A DNA stretch of 64,000 nucleotides from Microthyrium microscopicum (GCA_010405405.1 MU004233.1:881122-945121); one strand, 5' to 3'. Positions 34,376 through 47,730 are shown, numbered from the stretch's first letter. The notes: generated by a model from the sequence alone, not told the origin. A program made the numbers and translations.

Positions 34376-37300
34376 ATGGCCGCTACGGGCCCCGGACACG
34401 AGCGACCTTTGCCTGATCTGCTCGTGCCTCGACCAGCAAGCCAAGTTAGCCAAAAACTGCGGCCTCTCCACGGCAATAATAATCAGAGCTATGCCTTGAA
34501 CCGCGACTTGGCCCAACACGGCCGCCCCCATAATCCCTCGACCACTTCCCATCGCCGACGAGCTTCATCTCTGCTCGCGAATAGCACATCTGGATCAAAC
34601 AGCAACTCCAAAAAACCCTCTGGCCGCAAAAATACCTCGAGTCGCCAGGGCAATACTGGCTTCATCACCTTGCCTTCAGTTGGCAAGTCTGCGCTCGATT
34701 TTCGCCCTGGACTCCCCGTTCCGCCGGCCATTCGCATGGCTCGGGATACGGATAAACGCGTAAATGCTACTACGACGGGTAGCGACAGAGGAAGAAATGC
34801 TTTACGTTCACAAACCGAGTTGGGAAGAGGAGGACGACAGTTTACAGTCGGCAACATCGGACATAATGGATTGATCTATCTTCGGTATGCAAAGCCCTAG
34901 CAATCAAGCCTCCACGGGTGCTATTTCTAGAATTCATTGTATACTAACATTTATCTGCGCGTTAGACCTGTTATTCGTCCCGCGGCTGAACTACAGGCCC
35001 AAAGAGCACCACTCTATCCCTTTGACGATTCTCTCCTTCCACCCGACCATGGACCTTCCGCCGCGGGCAATCGACGGCGCAATAGCTCCATTGGACATGA
35101 AAGTGTGATATCCAGTATATTTTCGGTGTGGAAGGTGGATGATAAGCAAAAGTCAAGATCTAGTATAGAGATACCCCCGCCTACGCATACCAGAAAAGCA
35201 TCTACACATATCCGATCGCATTCCTTTTCCACAATCGATGAACGACCGAGTATAAGTCGCCAAGGAACATACAAAGTGGTCATTCGATCAAATTCTTCAC
35301 ATCGACGACGAGCAAGAAGAGCGTCAAATGAGAGTCCCGATGTCCCCATGGTACCGGATTCGCTCAACGTTAATATTCCTTCGTTTCGGCTGGGAAAACC
35401 ACATTTTGGTGCCAGGGGCAGCGCAGGAATCAGGAGTTCCATCAACACAAGGAATTCGGAAAAGCACACAAGATCAAGGGTGGAACCAGGGTCATCTCAT
35501 GATATAAACCCCCGAAACCTGTCGACATATGGTTCACATAACAACAATGTGCCACCACCTCTTAATCTAAGACATAGCAGCTCTGATGTTCTAGTTCCGA
35601 GGGCGCCAACTCTTACGCAATCACCGAGATTGTCTTTGTCTGAATTCGCCATGCATGTATTCGACGATTTATCCTTTGACCCTGATGATTCTTCGGTGGT
35701 ACGGTTTTCACCAACGTCAGACGATATAGTCGCTGCTACTCCTTCACGACTCATCGCACACATCACGTCGCCGAGTTTTCTGGATTATGAACTGTTGTCC
35801 GACTTTTTCCTAACCTTCCGAGCTTTTCTTCTTCCCGCGGACCTGGTCTCGTTTATGTTAGCGCGATTACGTTGGTCCGTTGAACGAACTGACGATTTTG
35901 GTCGAATTGTACGTGTGCGGACATTTGTTGCGTTGAGACATTGGATTCTCAATTATTTCTCCGATGATTTCGCGCCAGACTTTGCCTTGAGAGTACACTT
36001 TTGCGACCATGTAAATGTGTTATTCCAAGACTTACAACGGAGATCTGACGGCGGAGCTGGAGATCTGAAAATAATTGGGGAGCTTAAGAAGTGTTGGCGG
36101 AGAACATGTGCTATGTTTTGGCCAACTGGGAATGCCACTGCGGCGATTGATGAGGACATCTTTCCTGGAGGCCGGTTCGAATCAATCTACTGGCGAGGCG
36201 AGGAGGACATTCAACAAGCTGAGACGGCTGAAATCGAGGTTCCGCAAATTGTGACTATTCAACGCAAGAACTCCGAAGGTGCGAAACATCAAGTCAGGGT
36301 CATCGGCCGACAGTCCGTCAAATCCACGGTCCATTCAGCTCGTGCTTCAACGCCACAGATTTCGCCGACGAGCATTCAAAGTCTGCACGTCATTTCATGT
36401 TCGATACCTATCAAGCCCATCTATCGGACGGAACCTTCAGCAACGGCACCGCTTTTTCCACATCCTGTTCTTCGTCCGCTCACACCGGCCTCCAATGCGG
36501 CATACCCTACAGCTCGACATAAACGTAGTGTCAGTTTCAGTGATGCTTCTCGTGATGGCCGACCTTCTGGGGTCACTCAGGAGGAACCATCCGAAAAGCC
36601 AGAGGCCATTGCTGAAGAACACGAAGCCGCTGCTCCGGGAGGTATTGTACACGGGGCTCTATACCAGCCAACCAGTGCATACTTTGAATATAAACCACCG
36701 GCTCAAAAATCAAATCCTCTCACCCTCCAAGTCCCAACGGAAAAAGGCGATCATGGACCCCTGAGTCCTTCTCGGTTAGGGTCCAATGGTGATGGTGTGA
36801 AAAAGCTCTTTGGTAGCATGCGAAGGGCACTGAGCAACAATTTGGGACTCATGTCGCCGACTGGGACGTCTAATAACCATAACTTTTCCTATTCTGCCGA
36901 ACCGCGAGACCACACGTCGCACATTGACGTTGTGCAAGCCCCTGGAGCTCGCCCTGGCCCCAAAACTCAACTGCGACTTGATCTTTTGTGTCTCGCGGCT
37001 GGCAATAGATTTGAAGTGGCTGTTGCCGCGGAGCGAGAGGGAATGGACAGTCCAACACAACATGCTGTTTCTGGAATTCCGGGACTTCATCTGGATCCCA
37101 ACATGCTTTCTGCACTCAATTCTAGTGAAGCTCGATATCATATGAACCGAAGTGTCACCGTTGGAAGTAGATCGATTGTCATTGTTGACGATACAAATCC
37201 AGATCTTCCTGTTATGTCTGGAGCATTGAGTCCTGAACCTGGATCCAACAATCCTACCTCGCCTCGAGGCCTTCGATCACCTTATCATCCTCGCGGTCTT

Positions 37301-39805
37301 CACTTGTCTAGCGATCCAGATGATACGTCGGGCTCACGCGACTCAAAAGGTCGTATCACTCCCACCGCGCCTCTCCGCACCCGCAGTCAAGGACCTCCAG
37401 TTTACATGCCCGGTATGGCAAAGAAATTGTCGACCGGAGAAGTCTATATCCCAACGGGCTTCAAGAAAACAGACTCACGCTTGATGGAGACTGATCGATT
37501 AATTGTTGCTCGTTCTTCTCGCGATATCTTTCGAAACTCCATGCGGTCTGCGTCTTCTCCTACTTCCACTCTACGTAAGTATGCATCATATCATAGTGGG
37601 ATTGCTAGTTTCGCACGCACGAGCTCGGCACAGAACGATAATTCTACCGATCGAGCAAACACAAAATCGCCTGAACCCGAGGCTTCGTCCGACCAGCAAC
37701 CTGTACGGCAATTGCGTAGGAGACCCGGTGGAAACCTCAAGGCGGTCAGCAAGGTCCATGATCTCGAACCAGAAATGCGGAGACGTCATTCGGTAGGGTC
37801 CATGTCAACGATCTCCAAGTCTGGTCGTTCTCTCATGAATTCTTTGATAAGTCCCATGGACGCCAAAGGTGGCGCAGAGTCTGCCCCTGAAGACGATGGT
37901 GATGATGACAAGACAGAGAAGGGCTCGATACGGCGTTCGAAAATGAAAAAGAGTAGCAAGAAGTCCATCTCGCTTATCCAGACTCACTCATCCCAGCCAA
38001 ATCTCCGCCCTTCCTTTGAAGCGGAGGTTGCCAAGCTAAAAGCCTTGCCAGACGATGATGACGATGGCGATGTTGAAAACACCTTGTTGAAGCTTGAAGG
38101 CAAATATGAGAAGAAATCGCCCGAATCAGCTCCACCACCATCGACCCCGATTAGTCTCTTTACACCTCTCGGTCCCGAGGAGCCTGAAGAGGAGAAGCAT
38201 CGCAGACATCATGAGCATGTTGAGGATATTCATCCGGATCATCCTTTGTATGAACTCACTGATGACCATGCTCAAACTAGAAGCATACTTTACCTTTCTG
38301 GAACCACTAACATGACACCACATAAACGAAACCAGTCGAACGCCGATTCTATTGTACCTTACTCTTCTATTCCTCTAATGGAGCGAGAGGGGATGCCATC
38401 TACACCTCTGCGCGTTCGAAATCCAGGCACAGTATCGATAGGGGGCGAGGAGGATCGTGACACTGCTCTTAGAATTGACTCTGGTGCAACACCACCAGTA
38501 CAAGATTCGAAAAAAGGAGCCAGTCAGCCACCACAGACTCCGACTCAGCCTCGAGCGACGAAAGCAAAAAAGCGACTTCCCAAACTCAAGTCTCCTGCTG
38601 GAACCTCGTCCTTCTTACTCGATGATGCCGACGAGTTGAGTGATAATGCATCGGATTCGTCTGACAGTGAAGACGTACGCAGCTTCTTTGACGATGAGGC
38701 TATCGAGGAAGAGAACATAGGCGCTCGACTTGGTCTAGATCCACCCAGACGACTGGACACACCTCCGCATATGATCATTCCATCCTTTGATACACCTTCT
38801 CAAGATTCACCAGCCTCACCGATTCGTCCTAAGCATCATTCCAAGGTCGCCTTACCAACATCACCAGTAGTCCCCCTTGACCAGATGCCCACCGTCCGCA
38901 TTCCAACTCCAACCAAACCACCACCAACCATCGCCGAATCCCCCATCGACTTCAACGAGAAACATCCCCATTTCCACAACAAACCACCCTCTTCCCTCTC
39001 CTCCGACACTCCGCCTGCCCAACCCGCCCATCTCCCATTCATCCTCGCCTACCCTGCCGACCACCTTGCCCAACAATTCACCATCCTTGAGAAAGACGCC
39101 CTTGACGAACTCGACTGGCGCGAACTCATCGATCTCCGCTGGAACCAATCCCCACCACCCGCCAGCGACTGGGTCGCCTACCTACGCACCCCCGACCCCT
39201 TTGGCGTCGGCCTTGTCATCGCCCGATTCAACCTCATGGTCAAATGGGTCATTTCCGAAATCCTGCTCACCGACGCTCCACCCGAGCGCGCGCGCTGTAT
39301 CATGCACTACATCCGCATCGCCGCCCACTGTCGTCGCCTACGCAACTTTGCCACCATGTACCAAATAACAGTCGCACTCCTCAGCGCCGACTGTGCACGT
39401 CTAAAGCACACGTGGGCCCTAGTGCCAGCAGGCGAAATCAGTGTATTGCAAGACTTGGAGCGTGTGGTGCAACCATTACGCAATTTCCATAATTTACGCA
39501 TGGAGATGGAAACAGCCCCGACGGAAACGGGATGTATACCCTTCATTGGGATATATACCCGCGACCTGGTATACAATGCACAAAAACCAGCAGTCATCAC
39601 CAGTGCACCGCAGAACGAATATGAGCCACTCGTCAACTTTGAGCGCCATCATACCGCTGCAGGAATCGTCAAAGGTTTGCTGCGGCTACTAGAGCAGAGC
39701 GGCAGATATGCATTCACGCCAGATCCAGTTTGTCTGGCACGCTGTTTGTGGGTTTCGGCTCTGGAGGAAACTGAGATTCGGCGACGTGCGGAATTGTTGG
39801 AGTAA
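34376..39805 (+). CDS. LTE1: Lte1-like Ras-type guanine nucleotide exchange factor
   Basis: Two exons, 34376-34884 and 34966-39805, with an 81-nt intron carrying a TACTAAC branch site; 1782 residues. It has a RasGEF N-terminal domain at about 35740-36110 (SRLIAHITSPSFLDYELLSDFFLTFRAFL) and a catalytic CDC25-type RasGEF domain at about 39040-39790 (AQQFTILEKDALDELDWREL, HYIRIAAHCRRLRNFATMY, PFIGIYTRDLVY). Between them lies a very long Ser/Pro/acidic disordered linker with LDDADELSDNASDSSDSED. The early RasGEF_N far from a C-terminal GEF domain fits fungal Lte1, a regulator of mitotic exit at the bud or cell cortex, better than Cdc25, which usually has SH3. Whether it acts as an exchange factor for a Tem1-like or Ras GTPase is not shown by the sequence. 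Confidence 0.85.
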
Positions 39806-40810
39806 CAACCTCCTCGAGTTCTCTTCGCACCACATAGTACCATCTGTTTCAACTCTTGTTATTTTATTTTTGGGCTTAATTTTTTTTCGTTTGGACTTGT
39901 TGGCTATAGGAGATAAGAATATACCCCTGCTTGTGCGTGTGGAGAAGACTAGAGTAATGTTTTGCTTGCGTGTAGCCTGGCGCTGGCGAAGCTTGGACGT
40001 GTTGAGTAATGTGGTTTTTATATAATACCCTTTTTTATATGATGTTGACAATCTCACTTGCATATGTAGCGCTCTTGTAATTGATCTTACGTTTTTCGTA
40101 TAGTTGTTCGCTTTCGTCTCTAGTTACAATTGTATCACGCTGTTGTTTAGCCCGCGATCAACGTGCTGTTGTCCAGCTCCGTTCACCGTAAACAAAGCCC
40201 CTTTTTTTCGTTTTCGTCAGATTGGCCAGCCACGACCTTGCCGAAATATGAATAGTGCCATACGGGTAATCACACCGCGGCATCAGTCCGATTCAGTGTT
40301 TGCATGCTCGTTGTATTTAGCCCTTCATTGTACTTAAGTCATTGTCACTGTTGAGGGCTGCGTACTGGCATTGAGCAAAAAGATTATAGACTGCTAGCTC
40401 ATGCGGTAGGTAAGTATGCTTGGGAGAATCAGATTCGTGTATTCGTGCGCAATCGTGTCTGGTTTGATGGATATCTTCGTCAAGTAGCGCAATACCGATG
40501 GAGGGTAACAACTGCACTAAGTCACACGTGAATCGGAATATCTCAGCCCTGGACACCGCTTTACGACATATTCTGTTCACCGCTTAAAGTGATTACAATA
40601 CGCTCAAATGTCATTGAACCGAAATACCGCGGTAGATCGACAGTTGACAAGCCAGTCAAACACACCTACATACAGAGATTCCAAACGAAATGATCATGTA
40701 CATATATTAGAACACTGGAGCTTTGTCAAATCTCAATAATCGCGGTACTTTTCGCCAAACCACCGCTTTGGATTCCATCTAGATCCTATTCTTCATTAGC
40801 AAGATGAGAA
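39806..40810. other. convergent intergenic region
   Basis: About 1 kb between the 3' ends of the Ras GEF (+) and the first GTPase (-). T-rich 3' UTR-like sequence; no gene seen. Confidence 0.5.
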
Positions 40811-42742
40811 CTACAACCCAAGTCCTCGAAACGCTTGAACAGCAGAGATTATTTCTAACCCCAAGCCAATAACTTTGGAAACGGCAGAAATAGCAGACTG
40901 GAAGAAATCCTTACTTTTTCGCGTTTTGAGCTCTAGAGCCGCCATCTTTTCTCTCGCTGCTTCACGTTCTCTTTCTAACTGTTGCTCTCTCTCTTGATCA
41001 AGTCGCTGCTGCCATTGCCACTTTTCCTCCTGGGCCCTCCTCGCCTTTTCGGCTTCTTCTTTCTGTTGCTCATGATACTTCTCATACATTCGGCGCTCGT
41101 GTTCGATCTGTTGGCGTATAGCTTCGTCTTTCTCAGTCCGCAGTCGCTCTTCGGTCTTAGCAAGTTTCTCGTTGTATGCTGCCTGCTGCCGAGCATTTCT
41201 TTCATTATCTTCACGGCGCTGCTGCTCATGCGCTTCCTGTCGCCTTCTCAATTCCGATTGAAATTCCTTCATTTCCGCATCCCGCGCATCCAGTTGCTCT
41301 TGATATTGGCGTTTTTGCTCCTCCATCTGACGCTGCAGCTCTTTGAACTGAGCCTCTTTCTCTTCGGCAATCTTTTTCAAGTTGGTTCGGAGAGCATCTG
41401 TCTCGGCGTAAGTCTTGTTTATCTTCGCCTCATATTCTATCTTGTCCTTTTGGAGTTGCTCCTGCCACTTTCCATCATTTTCAGAAATGGCCTCTTTCAT
41501 ATCTTCCTTCAAGCCCTCTAGTTTACGCTGGAATTCTTTCCGTTCCCGGATCAACTCCTGCTGGAGCGCCTGTGCCGCATCTGTATCATCGAGATTACGC
41601 TTTTGGTCGATCAGCTGCCTCTGTATGTCTAATATGACGCGAGCCCGCCTTGCATACAGGTTGTCCACTATCTCCAATGCCGATGCTTTGCTGCCGTCGT
41701 GCTTGACCACCTGGCTGCCGCGGTCAACCATACCGCCCCAAAACCCATTGGTGCCAACCAGCTCATCAATTCGCGCATTACCGGTAGCATCTGGGATACT
41801 GACACCGTTGGTATCTTTCCAGTGCGTGGTGGCCAAAATGACTGAGTTCAAGCTACTCTCGCCACATAGTCGCTTGAACATCCGTAGGTTACGAAGTGCT
41901 GATCCGCCCATTCTGACATCAGATATACGGTGCAAGTAGATGATGCCAGCTAGTTTTGCCTTGTTTGAGTAGGCTGCGGCGAGCCAAAAAGCTACATCCT
42001 TGAGAATCTCTGAGTCGGAGCGATTTGTATCATCAAAGCCTGGGGTATCGACAAGAAATACCCGAGTTCCACGATGCACGAAGTAATAAACACCAACAGC
42101 GGAAGTACCTGACTGGTTAGCGCGAAGTCCGGTTCTAGGCCACACATCCAGATTCGTCAAGTCATGAAACACTCACAAGACTGTAGACCGTGTCCAATCT
42201 CAATTTTATCCTCCACCAGCAGTGAAATGAATGTGCTCTTTCCAGCACCCGTGACTCCCATAACAGCGATGATAATATCATTTTTGCTAAAAGCAATGTC
42301 AATCTCACTTACACAGAGATGTAGGGATGGAAACATACGTGAAACCAATAGAGCTTTCCTGTTGCCGAATACTTTCCGATTGTGATTGTTCCAGCCTAGC
42401 GAGGCTGACAGGTTTCTTTGGGATGGGAGGGCCTCTTGGTGGCAGATTTGGCGTGCCGTCTACTTCTACCCGCGCTGCTGGAGGAGGCCGATAAGAAACT
42501 TCGTTGTCGACATAGCGAGATCCTTCTGGTGGGTAGTATGCGTTCTGACCAAATCTCGAACCGTCATCTTGACGAGGAAAGGTAGATGGTTGTGAATGCC
42601 CCTTGGCTTGTCTATGGGTCAAGAGCGTGTCACTAGACAGCCTGCTGGTAACGGCTGGGTCATCCTGATTATACAACCGAGGTGACATAGTTTGGAAGGG
42701 TTCATCGTTCTCCTGCTGTGCCGGGTGAGGGTGTTTGCCCAT
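40811..42742 (-). CDS. AIG1/GIMAP-like GTPase with long coiled coil and hydrophobic tail
   Basis: Three exons, 42742-42339, 42286-42177 and 42108-40811; 603 residues. The introns are 52 and 68 nt, the latter with a GCTAAC branch site. An N-terminal disordered Pro-rich part (about 1-130) is followed by a G domain with P-loop GVTGAGKST (residues 145-153), the G3 motif LVDTPGFDDT (190-199) and the conserved IIYLHRISDVRMGGSALRNL box. The G4-like position reads ATTHWKD instead of NKxD. From about 340 to 570 the protein is a long Glu/Arg/Gln coiled coil, and it ends in a hydrophobic/amphipathic stretch (FFQSAISAVSKVIGLGLEII). The family is related to AIG1/GIMAP/septin-like GTPases that act on membranes. 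The cellular role in fungi is unknown. It is divergent from a paralogue starting at 43657. Confidence 0.85.
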
Positions 42743-43656
42743 AATGGATATACTGACGTGCGTGCCACAACAAGTAAAAAGCACTCAACGGATATATTTT
42801 CAAAAAGATTTTAGAAGCTTCTCAATGATGGATGAAGAGACAAAGAGGCTAGACCTTCGTTTTCTAGACCGTTGGGCATGGCTCGAGGCTACGCCCAACG
42901 ACCGCATTTGGTCAATATTTCTCACCATACAATCCCATTTCTGCAACCGAATTGGTCAAGGCAACAAGCTTCCGATGACCTGCACTTAGACTAATGGTGC
43001 TTTTTGGAAGCTTGTATCATACGACACCATCATTTCATTAAAGCTGCGATCTGGACAGGTCACACAACATGTCCTTCTTAATGTTCTTTTGCTTATCGCA
43101 CCAATGACATGCTAGCATTCCGCTCAAGGTGGGACTGTTTTCAGCTACTATTTACCTAGAAGGGAAGATTATTGACCGGTATGCCACTTCTTCTAGATGC
43201 GGGTATATCATAGGCTATAGCCTCGTAACATCTGCACGCTGCAAGTGGCATCACATTGAACACCACCATTCAGGAAGTCGGAGACGGACACGCGTAGCGA
43301 TATCTTCGAGATATGTGCCTAGAAACCGAGACGTGGTTCAATCACTGTGAAGTGCTCCGAATGGACATCACTACATTCTCGAGCTCACTCAGCCTAACCA
43401 CTTACCGAAGAGACGAAGACGCTCTTCCTAGAATTCCACCTGAATACAATCTCCCAGTGGACTGATATCCATGCTTCTAAGTTGAGTAAAAGAGGGGTTT
43501 GAATCTATCATCTTCACTGCAATTCTTGTATCAATCCTGATGCAGTAATTGCCTATATCAAGAGTCAACTCGTCCCAGCGATATGATCAACCTGATTCGT
43601 TGGATTTGAGAAAAGATTGACACATCGCTGGTACAAAGCAAAATCCTATCCAACAA
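42743..43656. promoter_or_regulatory. divergent promoter region of two GTPase genes
   Basis: About 0.9 kb between the start codons of the two paralogous GTPases, which are transcribed away from each other. No gene seen in it. It presumably serves both promoters. Confidence 0.45.
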
Positions 43657-44815
43657 ATGTCGATACCATCTGCATTTGCTCCGTCGCGAGTCTCGGCTGT
43701 AGCTCCGAAACTTTCTAGTATAGTGTCGGAATTACGAAAACGACAAGCAGCGGTTGAAACAGGCCCGTCACCAGCCACCATTGAAGTCGACAAGCTCAGA
43801 AAAGCAGCTCAAGTGGTGGTGGCACTGATGGGCGTAACTGGCTCAGGAAAAAGCTCTTTTATTCGCAGGGTTACGTGCAATGATGATATTCGGATAGGTG
43901 GTGGGCTACAATCAAGTCAGAGTTGTCCCAAGCCAATACAAGGAAAAGATTAACAAAGTTATAGTGACCCAGCAAGTGCAGTCCTTCCACTGTGAGATAG
44001 GCCAAGCTCAATTCTCCCTTGTTGATACTCCTGGGTTCAATGATACCTATATATCAGACACGGATATCCTCAAGGAGCTGGCCAGTTGGCTCCTTGAATC
44101 TTATCAGGGAGGCACCAAGCTAAATGGAATCATTTACCTGCATCGAATCTCAGACACGAGGATGGAGGGATCGTCTCTACGCAACCTACGCATGTTTCGC
44201 AAGCTTTGTGGAGACGAGTTCATGAAAAATGTTGTCCTTGGTACCACATTTTGGGATATGGTGAATGAAGAAACTGGTCTCGCTCGTGAGGCAGAGCTGT
44301 TGGATACCGATGGCTTCTTCAAGGAGATGAAAGCTCTTGGATGCGACGTCGTCCGCATAACTAAAGATCGAGATCAAAATCTGAAGCTTCTCACACGTTT
44401 CGAGAACAGTCAACCATCAGTGATGCGCATACAGAGAGAACTTCTAGAAGGAAAGTCACTTGCTGAAACTGCAGCTGCAGCTACCATTAGCCCGGAAATG
44501 GCTGAGTTACAACGGATTAACAATGTCCAAGCTGCTGATGTTCAGTATCAGACCAAGCGACGTGTGACCATATCCTCGCTTGAGATGCTGCTTACTCGAA
44601 AATTGAGGCAAGATGACTTTGAAAATACGATCGAAAAGTTGGCTACTCACCAGGAACAATTGCGTCAAGAAGGGGAAGAACAAGCCAGAGAGCAGCAAGA
44701 ACGACTTGTTGGGTTACGACAGAAACAGAAGAACCAGGCGCAAATATTTCAGGTACAAATGTCGGAGCTGGATGAAAAGCTAAGACGCATGAAAGCGAAG
44801 GAAAACATGGCCTAA
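43657..44815 (+). CDS. AIG1/GIMAP-like GTPase, short paralogue
   Basis: Two exons, 43657-43915 and 43965-44815 (49-nt intron with GATTAAC branch); 369 residues. The P-loop GVTGSGKSS is at 59-67, then SLVDTPGFNDT and the shared box IIYLHRISDTRMEGSSLRNLRMF. The G4-like position reads GTTFWD. A shorter coiled coil rich in Gln/Glu (EQLRQEGEEQAREQQERL) ends the protein. It lacks the hydrophobic C-terminal tail and the Pro-rich N-terminal extension of the divergent neighbour. The intron sits just after the GGGLQS segment, the same place as the second intron of the neighbour (GHGLQSC), which supports common descent by local duplication. Confidence 0.85.
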
Positions 44816-44971
44816 TCCTGCATCAATATACAATCTAGCAAACACCTTGTTGCAGAGAACAGGCTGGATTATATTCATTGAATCGAGAAATGTGAACATA
44901 ACAATGCCAGGCTTGAGTCTTTACAGAGTCCGTGATACTGTATCGTTAGGTCAGAACACTACTTTGTCTAT

Positions 44972-46490
44972 CTAAACCCTCATCATGACTGCATCTTCTA
45001 CAACCTTTTGCCAATCTGTAACATGGAGAAAAAGAGCCTCAGCTACAGTTACTATGGCTAAAGCAAGAGTGACCCCAACCCACAAGCCCATCAAGCCCCA
45101 CTGAAGCCCAAAGGCTGTCCATATAGACATTGGAAGCGCTATGAGGTAGTAGCACGAGAGATTCACCCACCCCCCAAAAGCTGGCTTTCCAATTCCTCTG
45201 AGGATACCATTGCAACATGCAGCCAGGCCATCGAATAAATGCATGAAAGCCACGAGAGGAAGAGCATTTAGAACCAGGTCGACAACTTCTGGGTCATCCG
45301 TGAAAATTGTTGGCCAAAAAGCGCGAAAGGAGAAGAATAGTGTGCCGCTAATGGCTGAACAGATCAAGGACCAGACAAAGACGACACCGGCGCTGGCTTT
45401 GGCAGAATTGGTTGATTTGGCGCCAATGTGTTGTGCGATTGCGGTTGTGCCGGCACTGCTTATGGAGAAGGGAATTTGCCAGAAAGCCGAGTTGAGCGTC
45501 ACCAGGATAGTTTGCGCCGCGAGATTTGCTGTGGATAGTTGAGCGGATGCTATGGTAAGGACCTCGAAGGCGAAGTATTCAGCCTCTACCATGATGAGGC
45601 CCGGTAAGGCCAGTCTTAACATAGGAGTCCATCCCCCTAAAGCCTGGGAAGTTTTGAAGTGCCATATACTCCCGTTTCCTGTTGCATGTAGGTATAGCGT
45701 GAGGTACGCTGAGACGAGGGTCCAAGTGGCTGCGACTGCAATGGGGGCTCCAATGAAGCCCAAGTCAAGACGCTTGAGAGACATGTCAGCCGTGAACGTG
45801 CTTGAGGAGAGATCTATGATATACCCAAACAAGTAGCCAGCTCAAGAATGCGTTTGTACACGCTCCAACACAAAGTATACCGGTCACTGGTAAAAAGAAA
45901 CCATTGGACGTCAAAATCCGCTTGCCAGCTTCAAATACCACAAATCCAGGTATTGCAAGAACGAGAACTCTCAAATACAGCCCAGCGAGAATGGCGACCT
46001 GGGCATCTGGAATGATACGCGAGACAATGGCGGCGGAAAAGAACCACAGCATTGCTATTGGAGTTCCTACGGCACCTAGCAATATGATCATCCTTTGCAC
46101 ATGAAGTCGAGCTAGTTTTGTATTTCCTGAGCCGCAGGCTTGACCACATAGAGTATCTAGGCTTGTCGATAATCCTTGGAAGACAACGAAGCCTGTGATG
46201 TTTGCTGTCGCGATGGCAATGCTTACTGCCCCGAGTTCGACCCTTCCTCCTGAGCTGATAACGAGCAAGCTGGACATGTTTAGGCAGAATTGTAGCAGAT
46301 TGGCTATGATAAGCGGAATAGAGTATGTTCCGAGCAATTTCGATTCCACTTTCCATCCTGATATCATTCTGACAGTTGGACTCTCGAGCAGTGATGTTGA
46401 TTCCGTAGACTGTGGTAAAACGGGAGGAGGAATTGTAATGACTGAACATGTAGTTGAGCTTTTTCTCGTGGCAGGAGTAGGCTTAAACAT
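44972..46490 (-). CDS. MATE-family multidrug/toxin efflux transporter
   Basis: Two exons, 46490-45825 and 45772-44972, joined across a 52-nt intron (branch GCTGAC); 488 residues. The first in-frame codons upstream are TTG, so the ATG at 46490 is the start. It has twelve hydrophobic segments in two halves, the MATE signature around SLDTLCGQACGSGNTKLARLHVQR in the first half and GTTAIAQHIGAKSTNSAKAS in the second, and a central join reading LLVWRLDLGFIGAPIAV. Fungal MATE proteins export organic cations, drugs or metabolites in exchange for H+ or Na+ at plasma or vacuolar membranes. The substrate is not predictable. It is convergent with the short GTPase (156 bp apart). Confidence 0.9.
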
Positions 46491-47510
46491 TTTGAACAAC
46501 TACTTTCAAAGTGGTCAGAGACAGGCCGATTATGAAAGTGATACCCATGGTTGTCGGACTTCTCACTTACCTTTTCTCTATTTCCAACGCTTTCCAGCAG
46601 ATATCTTCGGGCGCGAGTTGTATCCAGAAGTGAGCGATTGACTTAATTCAGACCGTATACTATCAAGTCAATCCATGGGTTTTGCGGTCTAGGTCATCGT
46701 CCTGTCGAACGCTGGACAAAAACGTGGACACATGTCGACTGACAAGAGTTTTAGTCATTTTGACAGTCAATACCGCTGATCGGCGAAGTCCTATCTAAAC
46801 CCGGTGAAACTCTTCGTCAAATGGGTTGTTATATGAGTCGTTTTGCAGTGACCACTCGATTGCTGGTTTTCTCTTTGGTACCATCACTATCAAGCAGCCA
46901 CTACATTGCCCGAAAGAGCTGGTTTCAAGTATGCCTGAATACTAGCTTTCGTTCCAGACCATTTATGTAAGTGGGCAATTGATACATGAGTACTGGAACT
47001 GAGATATATCCCCTTTTAGGATTAGACGTAAAGCTTAGAAATGTTGCAAGAACAATCCTTACCTCTCCACCCGCGGTGCACTGTGAGACTCACTTCCTCA
47101 GCCAGTTCTACTGCAGATGAGCCGGATATCCTTTTTGCTAATCTGAAGGAAAATATACGCGCAAATGTCGAAACTAGCACAGACTGGCTTGAGTGACGGA
47201 TTTCATTGCGCTTCTCACATGTCGACACTGGTTTAGATCAATCGATCGTATTACAGCTTAAAGCAAATTTGATAACAGATATGATGCAAATAATATTGAT
47301 TGTAGCTTGAGATCTCAAAATTGCTTAGATTACTTTACCACTATTGGGTTTGATTCATAGATTCCTCCGCTCCGCCTTTGTTTTGAATGTACAAGCCGCT
47401 AATACAATGAGTAAATACAAATATTTCTATCTAGGATCACGAAACAATCGTCACTCTCGCTTTTTGGTCGTTGAATGGCATGAACAAGTCAGGGGGACTG
47501 CAGTGATGAC
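46491..47510. other. gene-free stretch
   Basis: About 1 kb between the MATE gene start and the surviving last exon of the permease. No reading frame with family resemblance. Confidence 0.5.
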
Positions 47511-47730
47511 TCATCGTCCAACATATTTGATCTCAAGCTGTCGAAGAGGTGGATAGGTGAGGATTACAGCAGCCAGTGTGATGTAGTTACCAAGGTCGCC
47601 GCCAGCCGGCGCAATGGCTCTTGCTGCAGGTCCAATGAACTATGTGATATGGTCAGCTTTGGCATCTCATAGTAGGTTTTCAATCCAGAAGCCGGGAAGC
47701 GTATGGTAAGACTTACCCATGTGGTATCCA

